Assembly: GCA_029204225.1 (NCBI GenBank)
Contig: CM055099.1
Location: 62,133,890-62,197,889, forward strand
Length of the DNA stretch: 64,000 nt
Source: Diphasiastrum complanatum
Taxonomy: Eukaryota; Streptophyta; Lycopodiopsida; Lycopodiales; Lycopodiaceae
Direction: 5' to 3'
The notes beneath the pieces are model-generated. The model did no database searches. It was not told where the DNA came from and saw nothing but the letters and a program-made list of their open reading frames with translations. Made by a program: the position numbers and the translations under genes. This document shows positions 50,300-62,393 of the stretch, in pieces. The number at the start of each line of letters is the position of its first letter. Positions within the stretch are counted from its first letter, which is position 1.

Positions 50300-50554
50300 A
50301 ACCCAAGAACAATCAAGAACTGGATTGTTAGAAGATTTGCAAGATTTGAATCACAATTCCAGCCTATCTAGTTTACCTGGATGCTGAAAACTACTTAAGC
50401 AAGAACAAGAAACTAATCCACAACTACATTCCAAAAGAAAGACAACAAGAAATTTACTCTATTCCACATCCACAAACAAGAGAATACAAAGCATGTTCAT
50501 AGGAGATTCACTCAAGAAAACAGCCATGAACAAAGAGCTCCAAGATTCAATAAC

Positions 50555-51245
50555 TCAATGACAAGGATCGGATGGATGCCAGCTAATCACCAGCCAACTG
50601 GCGATTGCAATTGACGACCTAATTTCTTAGTATAAATAGTTGTTCATATTCATACAGATTAATTCATTGAGAATTAGAATTATCAGAAGCATTTGAATAG
50701 TTAGCTCTCTTTCTCTCTCAAGCATGCGAGCTTGAACACTCCTGAGCATTCTAGCTCATTTCTTAGAGTTGTTTTAGTAATTGCTATTGCGCTACTGCTT
50801 ATCAACATTGCACATTAATTCAGACTTTTATTTTAGCCACTCAGAGATAGCATAGAATACGTGGCTTCGATCCGCAACTATTGTACTCATTTACTTCTGT
50901 TTCATCTTGAATCGATACTATCCTTTATTGCATTCAGCTTCGTCTCAAAATGTATGCGTTTTCTGGAGTTCTTCGCGACTAATTATTTGTCTGATAATTG
51001 TCGATGCTTAATTGTTTGGCTACGTAATCATTGTAGTACTGGCGATTTCAAAGTTAGTTACTATAAGCTCAAATGTGATTTCTATCACTATTGTTTTGTT
51101 TGAAATTAATAGGCATAGTCATGCATTGGAAAGATGAAGATAGTTTATTCCACCATGCACGAAAAGTTTTCTTTCTAAACACACGAATTATTTTCATTTG
51201 TTTCTTTTCGAGCTAGACCTATCTTCTACACACCACTTTCCGACA
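50555..51245 (+). repeat. 5' LTR, missing about the first 380 bp
   Basis: Matches the 3' LTR from TCAATGACAAG to its end CCGACA. A TATA-like GTATAAATAG lies at about 50,631. The homology starts abruptly at 50,555; the sequence before it is unrelated. Confidence 0.88.
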
Positions 51246-51258
51246 TGGTATCAAAGCA
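51246..51258 (+). other. Primer-binding site (tRNA-Met type)
   Basis: TGGTATCAAAGCA directly after the LTR end; a second similar GATATCAGAGC follows 40 bases later. Confidence 0.85.
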
Positions 51259-51447
51259 ATTTCACTACTTTATCTGATTCCAATATGATATCAGAGCGAA
51301 AGCTCTAATACTTGATATCTTTCGCGATATCAAATTGATATCATACTCTTCAGTTCTTTTTAACCTTTCCGTATCAGAGAATTGATTTCCTATTATTGGC
51401 ATTACTGCATCTTAGCGTCATCGATACAATCACAGACTAAGTTTCAG

Positions 51448-51870
51448 ATGGATATCGTAGACAAGATGAACGGATCCAATTATCATTTGTGGAAATTTAA
51501 GATGAAGACCATGCTAATCGCCAGCGACTTATGCAACCTGATCAACAAGCAAACACAGTTTCATCATCTCCCCAGGTCGAAGTGGATGAAGGTGCATTCA
51601 TGGTCAAAGATCAAAGCGCATTTTTGGATGATTCATGGTATCTGGATTCCGGAGTAACTCAACATATGACCAATCAACATGAGATCTTCAACTTCTACAC
51701 TCCTTACAGCACAAAAAAGTTTGTTCATCTTGGTGACAATAGTACTCACAGTATTGAAGGTGAAGGTACTATAAGATTGCGTTTCCAGCATGATCAATTC
51801 AAATTACGATCAAAGGTCTTATATGTTCCTAAACTCTCTACAAATCTGTTATCAATGAGTAGAATTACAG
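51448..51870 (+). pseudogene. Copia Gag start joined to protease
   Basis: ATG at 51,448 opens MDIVDKMNGSNYHLWKFKMK, the Gag start. After about 30 residues the Gag is deleted and, in another frame, the protease follows (SWYLDSGVTQHMTNQHE, LGDNSTHSIEGEG, YVPKLSTNLLSM). The rest of Gag and the zinc knuckle are missing. Confidence 0.8.
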
Positions 51871-52009
51871 ATTTAGGTCATAAGGTAGAATTTGAATCTG
51901 ATAGTGCAAAATTGTTGATAGGAGTAATAAGATCCTTGCCATCGGCAAGAGGCAGGGTTAATAATATAGATTGGCACATTGTTATTTTGAGTTTAGTCAA
52001 GTCTTGAAA

Positions 52010-52721
52010 ACCTCTGTTCTAGTCAATAAAGCATTACTATGGCATCATCGCTTAGGACACTGTCCATGGTTCTTGATCTCGACTATCCTTCTGGTAAGAT
52101 CGATCTCCCTGTCTATTATAGCTGCATCTTTGGAAAGCAGGCTAGGATTTCTTTTAGATCAAACCATATGTATGCAACAAAATATCTATTAGATGTTGTT
52201 CATACATATATATGTGGACCTATGCAAACTCCTTCATTGCTAGATGCAAAGTATTTCATTACCTTTATTGGCAAATTCTGGCTTTCATCGAATTCAGACA
52301 ATTCAAAGAGCATGTTGATGAGAATCAAGCTGGTAGACGAATCAATGCACTGAGATCAGATAACGGGGGAGAGTACATCTCCAACGAATTCAAGGACTAT
52401 TGCCTTAACAGCGACATTGAGCAACAATACATCACTTCCTATTCACCTCAGTCAAATGGTCTTGTTGAGAGAAAGAACAGAACCTTAGTTGAATCGGAAA
52501 AGTGCAGGTTATTACATGCGACACTTCCGAAGTGCTTTTGGGCTGAAGCTGTTTCAACAGAAACCTATATTCTGAACAAATGTTCTACTAAAGACCTCTC
52601 AAACAAAACACCATTCGAAGTTTGGACAGGTACCAAACCTTCTTTATCAAACTTACAAGTTTTTGGATTAACTGCTTTTGCACTGATTCCTTTTGATTTC
52701 AGGAAGAAGCTCGACTTCTAG
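52010..52721 (+). pseudogene. Copia integrase
   Basis: Starts with the LLWHHRLGHC zinc-binding block, then after frame changes the core: ALRSDNGGEYISNEFKDYC, SPQSNGLVERKNRTL, CFWAEAVSTETYIL and FEVWTGTKPSLSNL. The first catalytic Asp region near 52,200 is damaged (WTYANSFI instead of the usual D-x-C-G-P). Confidence 0.82.
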
Positions 52722-53157
52722 AGTATCAAGTGTGTTTTCATCAGCTACACTACTTCAGATCAAGCCTACAAGTTGTTCGATCCCATTGAGTCGAAGATAT
52801 TCACTAGCTGGGATGTCACCCTCATTGAAGATCAGTTTCAAGACCTCAAAGAAAGGGCAGTTCCCATGTAGCCAACCTATCAGATTCTCCTGACGCTTTG
52901 AATTTTCCAGTTTTTCAGTTGACTATTCCTATTGAAGGTCCAAGCTCCTCTACTCTTGACAAACAACAAATCAACAATGGCTCAGAAAATGATAATGTTG
53001 CGGTTCAGCAACAACAGTAATGATAGAAACTATCAACTTCCTCTATTAACCAGAATATCTTCAAGAACTAGCAAACCACCCAACTGGTATATCGACGAGT
53101 TCGCAGCCTACCTTGTTCAGGAACCAATGTCTCTCCAAGAGGCACTTAGTTAGCCTG

Positions 53158-53975
53158 ATTCAGATCTCTGGAAAGAAGCTATTGATAAAGAGTATTCATC
53201 TCTTATCAAGAACCAGACGTGGACGATTGACAAATTACCTGCCAGCAGAAATGTAGTTGATTGCAAATGGGTTTTCAAAGCTGACAACGCAGATGGAAGC
53301 ATCAACAGAAGAAAGGCACGACTAGTAGCCAGAGGTTTTTCTCAGGTATACAACGTCGATTACACTGAGACCTTCAGTCCAGTAGTCAAGCATTCTTCTA
53401 TTCGACTTTTGCTATCATTTGTTGTTGTAGCAGATTTGGAAATACATCAAATGGATGTACATATAGCATATCTCAATGGAGTTATCGAAGAAGACATTTA
53501 CATGGTGCAACCCGAAGGTTATATTTTTGAGGGTAAGCACAAAAATCATGTTTGTAAACTCCATAAGGCACTTTATGGCTTGAAGCAATCTGCTCAAGCA
53601 TGGTTTCAAAGGATCAATACTTTCCTTCTTGATCACGGCTATACACCTAGATCTTCAGATTCAAACGTTTACTTCAAAGCAGTGCAACAGTCTTTTATCA
53701 TTATCACTTTGTACTCGGATGATACATTGCTTTTTAGCAACAGTATCGGTCTGGTAAAAGAAGCCAAAACAATGCTATCTTCCAAATTCGACATGACCGA
53801 TCTAGGCGAAGCTCATTTTTGCCTTGGTATACAAATCCACAGAGACAGAAAACAGAAGTTGGTCTACATTACACAACAGAGGTACATCTACAACATTTTA
53901 GTCAGATATAATATGATTGATTACAAGTTAGCTCTCTTGCCAATGGAACCAGGACTCAAATTGTCAAAGGACTAG
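53158..53975 (+). pseudogene. Copia reverse transcriptase
   Basis: LWKEAIDKEYSSLIKNQTW and KARLVARGFSQ precede 53,409; then an open frame to 53,975 with IHQMDVHIAYLNG, CKLHKALYGLKQSAQAWF, the catalytic box LYSDDTLLF (Ser in place of the usual Val) and FCLGIQIHRDRK. The domain is nearly whole; a stop near 53,156 cuts it from integrase. Confidence 0.85.
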
Positions 53976-54106
53976 TGTCCCCAAGCAATCATTAGAAACA
54001 GCAGATGCTTGAGTATCCTAACCAGTCTATTATAGGATCTCTTATGTACACCATGATCTGTACCAAGCCAGACATAACTTTTGTAGTCAGCTCTCTCAGT
54101 TAGTAT

Positions 54107-54697
54107 ATGGCTAATCCTGGTATAATACATTGGAAGGCTCTTATCAGAGTCATGAGATATCTTCGAGCTACTATGGACTTTTGCATTTGTTATGGAGCAG
54201 TCGGCAACGACAAATTCAATTTACTCAGTGGTTTCACATATGCAAGTTGGGCAGGAGATGTAGACACTCGTAAATCTACTTTCGGATTTACATTCTTCTT
54301 CAACAATGGTCCAATTTCCTAGAACAGTCGCAAGAAATCTTCGATAGCTCTATCTTCCACTGAATCAAAGTATATCGCAGCCTCTCAGACTACAAAAGAA
54401 GCAATTTGGTTGATAAACTTACTCTCAAATATCAGTATGAATCATTCATTATTTTGTGATAATCAAAGTGCCATCGTTTTATCAGCCAACCCTAGATTTC
54501 ATTCCAGGAGTAAGCACATTGCACTGAAGTATCATTTTGTCAGAAGCAAAGTTCTCAACGAAGAGGTTAGATTGCAGTACTGTAGAACGCAAGATATGAC
54601 AGCTGATGTTTTTACCAAAACATTAAGTTTGGAGTCACACAGAAGATTTTGTGTAGAACTAAGCTTGAAGGTCAAGGCATTCAAGGATTCAGATTAA
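54107..54697 (+). pseudogene. Copia RNase H
   Basis: Two frames give HWKALIRVMRYLRATMDF, TYASWAGDVDTRKSTFGF and then LFCDNQSAIVLSANPRFHSR, VRLQYCRTQDMTADVFTKTL. A stop and a small deletion separate them around 54,320-54,410. Confidence 0.82.
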
Positions 54698-54704
54698 GGG
54701 AGAG

Positions 54705-55894
<1,190 letters not shown>

Positions 55895-55898
55895 AGAG

Positions 55899-56040
55899 AA
55901 CCATGTATAAGCATGAATGAGATAAGAGAGAGAGAGAATGATTCTTCTTCCCACGAGTTACAACCTTTCATAGCAGGTCCAAACCTAAATTCAAACTTTG
56001 GTTTCCCTCCAAAATAGAAAACCGTACTATTATTGTGACC
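55899..56040 (-). repeat. Inverted fragment of the 47.3-kb copia LTR
   Basis: Reverse complement of about 47,520-47,665 with few differences (CACGAGTTACAACCTTT, TTTGGTTTCCCTCCAAAATA, ACTATTATTGTGAC). It is wedged between the 3' LTR of one copia and the Gag remnant of the next. Confidence 0.88.
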
Positions 56041-56094
56041 GCTATTAGATCAGTCATAGACGATCAAGATGTATTTATGACATTGCTTTGAAGC

Positions 56095-56714
56095 TTGCCC
56101 TCTACATATGAGAACTGGGTGATGATCATATTGACACACTTAGATTTAGCTCTTACTAGAGTTATCATTGTGTTGCTGCAAGAAGATAATATAAGAAGTC
56201 AAGACACTCCGTCTACTTCCTCCTCTCAGGCTCTATATGTCAACAAAGGCTCTAAACGACAGAAGCAGAAAAGCTCCAAGAAGGCTACAACGAATCAGAA
56301 GCCGACTCAAGAACAATCATCTACATTACACAACAGAGGTACATCGACAACATGTTAGTCAAATATAATCTGATGAATAGCAAGTTAGCTCTCTCACCAA
56401 TGGAACTAGGACTCAAATTGTCAAAGGACCAGTGTCCCCAAACAATTCATGAGAAGCAGCAGATGCCTGAGTATCCTTACCATTCTATTATAGGATCTCT
56501 TATGTACGCCATGATCTGCACTAGGCCAGACATAGCTTTTGCAGTCAACTCTCTCAGTCAGTTTATGACTAATCCTGGTATAACACATTGGAAGGCTCTT
56601 ATCAGAGTCATTAGATATCTTCGAGCTACTATGGACTTTTGCATTTGTTACGGAGCAGTCAGCAACGACAAACTCAATTTACTTAGTGGTTTTTCACAGA
56701 TACAAGTTGGGTAG
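56095..56714 (+). pseudogene. Copia Gag fragment fused to RT end
   Basis: Gag reads YENWVMIILTHLDLALTR and ends in a Ser/Lys/Gln-rich stretch; RT resumes with NMLVKYNLMNSKLALSP and continues PYHSIIGSLMYAMICTRPDI, SLSQFMTNPGITHWKAL. Between them about 2.6 kb of the family sequence is missing. Confidence 0.8.
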
Positions 56715-56800
56715 GAGATGTAGACACTCGTAAATCCACTTTCGAATTTACATTCTTCCTCAACAATGGTTCAATTTTCTGGAACAGTCACAAGCAATCT

Positions 56801-57097
56801 TTGATAGCTCTATCTTCCACAGAGTCAGAGTATATTGCAGCCTCTCAAGCTGCAAAGAAAGCAATTTGGTGGAGAAACTTACTCTCAGATATCGATCAGA
56901 ATCAATATGCTCTGACGACATTATTTTGTGATAATCAAAGTGCCATCGCGTTATCAGCCAACCCTAGATTTCATTCCAGGAGTAAGCACATTGAACTGAA
57001 GTATCATTTCGTCAAAAGCAAAGTTCTCAACGAAGAGGTTAGATTACAGTATTGTAGAACACAAGATATGACAACTGATATTTTTACCAAAGCATGA
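56801..57097 (+). pseudogene. Copia RNase H, C-terminal part
   Basis: MIALSSTESEYIAASQAAKK, LFCDNQSAIALSANPRFHSR and RTQDMTTDIFTKA. Better preserved than the same region of the first copy; the final TGA replaces a Leu/Ser codon. Confidence 0.82.
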
Positions 57098-57176
57098 AGT
57101 TTGGAATCACACATAAGATTTTGTGTGGAATTAAGTTTGAAGGTCAAGGCATTCAAGGATTCAGATTAAGGGGGAG

Positions 57177-57250
57177 TGTTGGATTATTCTCCTTCTTACC
57201 AATCGACTAATCGGTTTTAATCTTCGTCCATTGTTTATCCAATTCTGTAG
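57177..57250 (+). repeat. 3' LTR start, truncated
   Basis: TGTTGGATTATTCTCCTTCT follows the polypurine tract, but the LTR stops after about 75 bases where LINE sequence begins. Confidence 0.8.
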
Positions 57251-57254
57251 TGGA

Positions 57255-57591
57255 TTAGACGTTTGAATGCTAAGATTGGCACATGAGAATTCATGACGTA
57301 AGGAGAGAAAAAAGGAACAGAAAGCAAAGGATGAAAATGACAATTAGGCAGGATAGGGCTGTGATCAGAAAGGGCAGTAAAGTTATGTGTCTCAATAAAA
57401 AGGAGTCGGAGCCAAGAGGCAGAAGAAGAGACATAAAAACAATCAAGCCGTGACGATGAAAAGGAAGGACCGGGTCTGCAATTAGTTCAAGTGTGATGTG
57501 TGAAGTCGCGAAGGGAGTGATTTGAGAATGAGAAGATTGGAAGCTAGACCAGGCAAGAGACTTAGAAGTAGAAATCGAATAAGGAGTATCA
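57255..57591 (-). pseudogene. LINE endonuclease, C-terminal piece
   Basis: Minus-strand reading GPSFSSSRLDCFYVSSSASW and HNFTALSDHSPILPN gives the S-R-L-D-R-F and S-D-H-S-P-I boxes that end the endonuclease; the catalytic His is kept. It is separated from the first part by the solo LTR. Confidence 0.78.
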
Positions 57592-58817
57592 CGTTGGATT
57601 ATTCTCCTTCTTACTAATCGACTGATCGGTTTTAATTCTCATCCATTATTTGTCCAGTTTTGCGGATTTTTCCATGTCTTTACACAGTCTGTAGATTTAC
57701 AAGTGTTTTTACATAGTCTGCAGAGATACACAGAGTTTGACAACAGTGTCGCATTTTCTCTCTCTACAATCGTGACATTGTCGCCTGTCAAGAATCTCGT
57801 GTTGAAATGCAGTGTCGCCTTTTTTGCATTTTTCGCCTGTCAGGAATTACGAGTTAATATGCAGTCGCCTTATTCACATTTTTCAAAGAGTCTCAAATGT
57901 TAAGGAAATGACTCCGGCGAAGTGTGGGGCTACCCTAAATGAGATTTAAGGATACTTTCAGGTTTTTTCCAAAAAGCCGACACTGTTGCCTTTTTGCGAC
58001 ACCTTGTGGCAGTTTTAGTTCATTTCTGCAATAACAGTTTTAGTTCATTTATGCAGACAGACTATTTACGACAAATTTTCACCTCTTATCAGCAATCAAT
58101 TTTTGAGAAGGAACTGGATGAATGCCAACAGACACCAGCCAACTGGCAATCACATTTGACGACCTAATCACTTAGTATAAATCAGCTGCTCATACATCTC
58201 TTCTTAAGTTCAAAAGTTCTCAAGTTTTGAAACAACAAATCAACATTGTGAGTTGTGAAGGAGTTGAGTGTTATTACTCAATGCTTCCTACGCTCTTATC
58301 AAGCAGATCATTCACAATCAGAAAATATTGTTGTTAGCTCTCTATCAAGCTTTCAAGCTTGAACTCTTTTGAGCATTCTAGCTCAGTCTTTTAGAGATTT
58401 ATTTTAGAGTTGCTATTACGCTACTACTTATCAACAGAGCTGCTTATTATCAGACTTATCTTTAGTTACTTAGAGACAACTTAGAGTGTGCGGTTTCTAT
58501 TTGCTTTTATTTTGCGCTCATTAGCATCTGATTTTGTTTTTTTGAATAAATACTATCTTCTTATTGTGTTCACTATATGTCATAATGCATGCATATTTGT
58601 ATTGCTTTTGTAACTGATAAAAATTGTTTGAGAATTCAATACTTTATGTTTGGCTACGTAATCACTTAGTATATAGCGATTTCAAAGTTAGTTGCTAAAG
58701 ATTGCTAAAGATTGAACATGATTTTCATCACTACTGCTTTGTTCAATTTTTGATAGGCGTAGTCATGCATTGGAAGTAAGAAGTTTTTGCATTACATTAT
58801 CTATCCTATTTTCGACA
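57592..58817 (+). mobile_element. Solo LTR of the 50.6-kb copia family
   Basis: 1,226 bp from CGTTGGATTATTCTCC (first base changed from T) to TTTTCGACA, collinear with the 3' LTR at 54,705-55,894 but without the CT expansion. Flanks are TATCA (57,587-57,591) and CATCA (58,818-58,822), a one-mismatch 5-bp duplication. A TATA-like AGTATAAATCAG lies at about 58,174. It formed by recombination between two LTRs after insertion into the LINE. Confidence 0.88.
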
Positions 58818-59231
58818 CATCAGAAGGGCCAATATACATATTGAAGTCCCCAAGCACAGACGGATATCCTGGATAGAAGGAAGGTTATACCAAAAGTCAA
58901 TGCGGAGCAGGGAGGAGGTGGGTGCATAGAAGTCAAGGATAGAAAAAGCAAAACCATGTTTGCTGACCTGGAGGAGAGTCCACCGACCAGCTAGATCAAA
59001 GGAACTAGAAAGCACATGCCAGTCGCGAGAGACAAGGGTAAGAACCCCACCACGCGTCCCGTGTGCCGGAGACACCACATAATGGAAAGAGGCTGCAAAT
59101 TTCTTGATCAAGCAGTGCTGATTGAACTCTCGCAATTTAGTCTCTTGCTACCCATTGATAACATTACGGCGGGGATAAGATGCAATAACTCTAGCCAGAC
59201 GACCTCTCACATTCCAGGAATAGATATTCAT
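58806..59231 (-). pseudogene. LINE ORF2 start: endonuclease N-terminal piece
   Basis: ATG at 59,231 opens MNIYSWNVRGRLARVI; the catalytic Glu box QETKLREF follows after one stop, then THGTRGGVLTLVSRDW and, after a frameshift, VLGDFNMYIGPSD. The start codon overlaps the ORF1 stop (ATGA). It continues beyond the solo LTR at 57,591. Confidence 0.8.
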
Positions 59232-60115
59232 GCGTCCAGTGGCATAGAAGCAACCCCAGTAGAGATAGAGGCTACATGAGGAGAAGTTATATCAGCAGGA
59301 GGAGTTGAAAGGAACTTAGCACACATGTCCCGCTTCAGATCAATGAGCCATGGGGAAGATTGAGGATTAGACTTCCTAGAAGCACGTCGTTTCTTGGAAA
59401 TCCTGGCTGGAACAACTGACAACAAGGCAATAGAAGGCGCCGATGCACGAGGCCCTTTACGATGGGGGGCATGAATGCCATCAATGGTGATGTTATCTGA
59501 GGTTGGTGGAAGAGTCTCAATATCCTGCTGAAGCAGGGGCTGTCCAGGAGTACTACTTAGAAGGGCTGAGAAAAGCCCTTCCGGAGGATAATCCGCCCAA
59601 AGTCGGGGTAAGGTAGAGACAGTAGCACCCGACAAAGTTGGCAAAGGCAAAGACAAGGAAGAAAACTGATTGTGAGGTTGATCAGCAGGGGACGAAACAG
59701 TCAGAGGAGGTGTCTCATGCGATAGTTGCACAGGCGGCATAGTCTCCGCAGTGCTCTGATGCCGAAGGGGTGCAGCCGACATAAACAAGGAGTGATCTTG
59801 ATGTTGAAAGGCCTCAATGCTGAGCTGCGATGCCGGATTGGACAAAACTGGCATTGGTGACTGACGGAGAGCAACAGGCATAGGCAGCAGTAGAGGGCAG
59901 CATAGGGGTGGCCTTTGACAAGGGCAGAAGACGGCCAAGCTAGGAAGTAGCCGATTGCCCAAGTGGGTGCTGGAAAGGGCGTCGAGGGGGAACTGGGCAA
60001 GAAGCAACTGCATGACCAAGGCGACGACATCGATAACAAGAATTTGGCAGCCCTTTAAAAATAATTGTTTGAGAGTAGACACGACCATCGCAGTGGAACT
60101 GCAACTGTTCCACAT
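59228..60115 (-). pseudogene. LINE ORF1, C-terminal Ser/Pro-rich part
   Basis: A 295-residue frame, rich in Ser, Pro, Leu and Gln, with a basic patch (RISKKRRASRKSN), ending MPLDA at TGA 59,230-59,228. Such tails are common in plant LINE ORF1 proteins. It is in a different frame from the zinc knuckle, so a frameshift separates the two. Confidence 0.65.
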
Positions 60116-60517
60116 GAGAATCAGCTAGCTTCCATAAAACACAAGCTTGCACATGAGGAGATGGATTATGGAGCTTAGGGGGCTGGATAAGCAGAACTTT
60201 GCCGAGGCTAGGAAAAACCACATCCAAAGTTGGCAAGAGCTTGGGAGGAAAAAAGGGAGCTCAACCCAAACCAGAACTTCCATTTGTGAGGAGTCATGAA
60301 TTGTGAATGCATCACTGTATCTGGTGACATAAACCAGATTGCCTGCATAAAGATTAGGACCATTGGCAAGGACGAAGTTGACCTCCTGTGTAGAAGAAAA
60401 ATTGAACAAAAAGAAGCCTTTGCTCAGAGCTTGAGAGGAGAGAATCTTAGCGTTTAGCCACTCCCAATGACTCACTCCAAAGCGTTTGACACTTTTCGCA
60501 AAAGGGGATTTGCCCAT
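59940..60517 (-). pseudogene. LINE ORF1, core and CCHC zinc knuckle
   Basis: Frame 60,517-60,125 (SHWEWLNAKILSSQALSKGF, VNFVLANGPNLYAGNLVYV) resembles the DUF4283-type core of plant LINE ORF1; frame 60,236-59,940 carries the knuckle CYRCRRLGHAVASC (C-x2-C-x4-H-x4-C). ORF1 binds the element RNA. Confidence 0.75.
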
Positions 60518-60640
60518 AAAGTAAGCAACTACAGAGCGGTTTGCAGCTCAGAAAGCGAACCTACCAATTGAACAGCCAGCTGCAGAAGAGGTAACACCGC
60601 AGGGTGCATAGGAGGGTGTTTCTGTGCCTGCAACAACAAC

Positions 60641-61487
60641 TTATTGAAGGCCTCCGGGATGCAGTAGTGAGAAGGAGGAACCTACCGAAGAGAAGGGCGG
60701 CCACGCTTCCTGCCTGATACCACTGGAGGGTGCCCTATTTTGCGCCTTAGCTTGCTTTCCTGCTTGGCAATTCGTGTAAGAGGAGGAGGCGCAAAGTGGA
60801 TGACCGGCCGGGTGCGAGCTAGCCGCTGAGGCTGAAGGCGTTGCCGAGGCTGGAAGTCCTTGTTGAGAGAAGAGCTGTCCACAACATGTTGTAGAGGGGG
60901 TAGATCCGGAACTGCCGACTGAACCGTTGAAGGAGACAGTTGAGGAGAAGGAGGTGGAGAAGCAATGAGTCGGCGCAGCCACAGAGGCGTAGGAAATCGG
61001 TGAGCCGTGAGAAGGAGAGAACCGAGGAGCAGGTGGGCCTAGAGGGGGAAATCTGACAAGAGAAAGCGGGTAGCAAGAAGGAAGTAGAACAAGAGGTGGG
61101 GCCTGCAGCGCAGGAGCAACAAGGGGAAGACAATAAGGAGCAACAGAAGGAACGGAAGAGGAAGGAGGAAGAGGAGAAGAAGAAGGAAGAGAAGAGAAAG
61201 GAAAAAGAAAAAGGGGAGAAGAAAGATGAGAGGGGGAAAGCGGACAAGACAGCTCACACGAGGGAAAGGGGTAACAAACCATCACCTCGCACTGACGACG
61301 TGGTCACATCAGGAAGACCAGGCAGAGGCATGAAGGCTATGCCCTTGGAAGCGGAGGGAGAGGATGAAACCACCTGCGCATCGATGTCAACATCCTGGGA
61401 GAACTCTCCATAGTCAGTTGCTAGAAAAGAAGAACAAAGGTGGCCATCGCTATCGCCATCGCTAGCGCTGTTGCTCTCTACCGCCAT
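60641..61487 (-). pseudogene. LINE ORF1, N-terminal low-complexity part
   Basis: Probable start at 61,487 (MAVESNSASDGDSDG). Another frame (61,285-60,641) is almost entirely Ser, Pro and Leu. The opposite strand is open and Lys/Glu-rich here, which is only a mirror of this composition. Frameshifts make the exact protein uncertain. Confidence 0.55.
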
Positions 61488-61794
61488 CCTCGCCCAATCA
61501 AATAATTGTGTTTAGGCCTATGTTCAAGCCTAGTGTTGAGGAGTACTAGGTGTCATATAAAAGGGAAAGAAATATCCATGAGCCAATGAAAAACGGAGCT
61601 GCTATTTTTGTGAGCATCGGAGAGGAGAGGAGAGGAGAGGAGGCTAGGGGGTGGGGAGAGCGCTAGCTGCACGTTGATCATTGCATTTTTCTTGCAACAT
61701 ATATGTATATATACATTTAGGAACAAACTTATATAAGGTAAAGCGACCCACCCAGTTTGTAGCTACTTTTCAGAGAAAATAAGGACTATGATTA

Positions 61795-62100
61795 GATGAT
61801 ATATGTTGGGTTCTGGATTATGAACTAGCCTGAAGTGAATTGATGGCAAAAAAATGATTCTCTTTCAGATTCATAGATTATGAAGATGATGTATGTTGGG
61901 TTTTGGATTATGAACTGGCCTGAAGTGAATTGATGGCAAAAAAAATTGATTTTCATTCTTTCAGATTGAAAATTTTTGAAGATGATATATGCTGGCGGTA
62001 GATTAGGAGCAGCCTGAAGTAAATTTATGGCAAAAAAAATTAGTTTGATATGCTACGAGGATGATATATTTTGGTGGATTATGAACTCATTTAGCCGCAC
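61795..62100 (+). repeat. Tandem repeat, about 80-96 bp unit, four copies
   Basis: Units start at GATGATATATGTTGGG (61,795), 61,885, 61,981 and 62,060 and contain GGATTATGAACT, GCCTGAAGTGAATTGATGGC and an A run. Copies drift, the fourth being partial. Confidence 0.8.
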
Positions 62101-62225
62101 CTACAGTTTTCTTTTCAGGATTATTACCAGCAATGCAATTTATTCAACGATAAATTCTATTTGAGTGAGAATTTGAATGATTTGAAGCTTTTATTTTATC
62201 TTCTGAAATGCTGATATGCTACAGA

Positions 62226-62390
62226 GACCTAGGGTTGGTCTATGCTTGTCTTACTTTTGGATCTCAAGCTTGAGAACTAGGACTGAATTAAGCAAACTTC
62301 TCGTACTTTGGATTTCACGCTTGAGAATTGGGACTGAATTAGGCAAAGCTTTTGATTCTTTTGATCTACAGCTTAAAAATAAAATAGAAT
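62226..62390 (+). repeat. Tandem repeat, about 62-bp unit, three copies
   Basis: Units TTGGAT(C/T)TCA(A/C)GCTTGAGAA followed by GGGACTGAATTA(A/G)GCAAA; the third copy (near 62,358) is diverged. It ends just before the IBA57 start codon, so it would lie in the 5' leader or core promoter. Confidence 0.75.
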
Positions 62391-62393
62391 TAT

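Larger units (their letters stand above)
48831..50554. other. Unassigned stretch
   Basis: No gene recognised. It contains degenerate CATGATTGG repeats (49,110-49,310) and two perfect hairpins (49,857 and 50,262). A minus-strand frame at 49,976-49,644 is open for 110 codons but matches nothing known to me and has one hairpin in it. Confidence 0.4.
56041..57255 (+). mobile_element. Ty1/copia, second copy of the same family, heavily deleted
   Basis: A Gag piece (56,041-56,320), then directly the end of RT, RNase H, polypurine tract and the first 75 bases of a 3' LTR. The Gag-RT joint lies at CTACATTACACAACAGAGGT, a sequence present in the RT of the 50.6-kb copy at 53,873, which fixes the deletion point. 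Confidence 0.85.
57251..61680 (-). mobile_element. Non-LTR retrotransposon (LINE) with ORF1 and endonuclease
   Basis: Minus-strand LINE of a different family from the 36.7-kb one: Ser/Pro-rich ORF1 with a CCHC knuckle, then ORF2 beginning with the endonuclease. The solo LTR at 57,592-58,817 splits the endonuclease, and the LINE ends abruptly at 57,251 against the truncated copia LTR, so RT is missing. The 5' end is approximate; a GA-rich 5' leader may reach 61,680. Confidence 0.82.
61681..62393 (+). promoter_or_regulatory. Upstream region of IBA57 with two tandem repeats
   Basis: About 700 bp between the LINE and the IBA57 start codon. A TATA-rich patch (ATATATGTATATATACAT) lies at about 61,700. 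Two separate minisatellite-like repeats fill most of the rest. Promoter and 5' leader are inferred from position only. Confidence 0.4.

Noticed and set aside
61039-61413. Lys/Glu-rich plus-strand protein resembling a coiled coil
   Set aside because: Mirror image of the Ser/Pro-rich LINE ORF1 on the other strand; no independent start context or homology seen.
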